From NCBI GenBank assembly GCA_937124525.1, contig CAKZLA010000074.1:1-6589 (forward strand): a stretch of DNA of 6,589 nucleotides. Direction: 5' to 3'. The DNA is from an uncultured Desulfobacterium sp. Lineage in GTDB: Bacteria > Desulfobacterota > Desulfobacteria > Desulfobacterales > Desulfobacteraceae. Positions within the stretch are counted from its first letter, which is position 1. Each line of letters begins with the position of its first letter. Of this stretch, positions 6,578-6,589 are shown one piece after another. Position numbers and translations under genes: made by a program. The notes below the pieces were generated by a model. It was given only the letters and a program-made list of their open reading frames with translations, was not told where the DNA came from and searched no databases.

Positions 6578-6589
6578 TATGCGAATATG

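Overview
The window carries two unlike stretches of bacterial DNA that meet near position 1,265-1,312. The right part (about 1,300 to 6,401) is a moderate-GC block with a giant PilY1-type pilus-tip/adhesin gene and a small secreted-protein gene behind it. A PilY1 with a VWA domain, the family's C-terminal beta-propeller and MopE-type Cys/Asp repeats suggests a Gram-negative bacterium with type IV pili. Desulfobacterota (former Deltaproteobacteria) is my best guess, from family knowledge rather than from any marker gene. The left part (1 to about 1,300) is clearly more AT-rich and its origin is uncertain.

Layout. 2-661 (+): 3' end of a secreted CARDB/Ig-like protein whose start lies outside the window, followed by a strong intrinsic terminator (687-722). 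801-1016 (+): a short ORF with a convincing signal peptide but a doubtful C-terminus. 1014-1033: an AT-only inverted repeat. 1082-1309 (-): a lysine-rich reading frame with no start codon. 1194-6008 (+): the 1,604-codon PilY1 frame. In order it holds an N-terminal beta-sandwich-like region, five MopE-type repeats, a VWA domain with an intact MIDAS, the PilY1 beta-propeller with its calcium loop, and a C-terminal EF-hand-like loop. 6045-6401 (+): a 118-residue secreted protein with a clear ribosome binding site, 36 bases after pilY1. 6402-6589: non-coding, ending in a stepped hairpin (6535-6577) that looks like an intergenic repeat or the edge of an element.

How the parts work together. The PilY1-like protein and the small exported protein probably form one operon acting outside the inner membrane in type IV pilus function or adhesion. 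The most distinctive biology is the fusion of a MopE-like array to PilY1. The most important caution is the 5' end of pilY1. It overlaps, on the opposite strand, a lysine-rich frame that also lacks a start, so the first 20-35 codons of the long frame are probably not native. A rearrangement or an assembly/amplification chimera is likely there. I found no RNA gene, CRISPR array, transposase or defence system.
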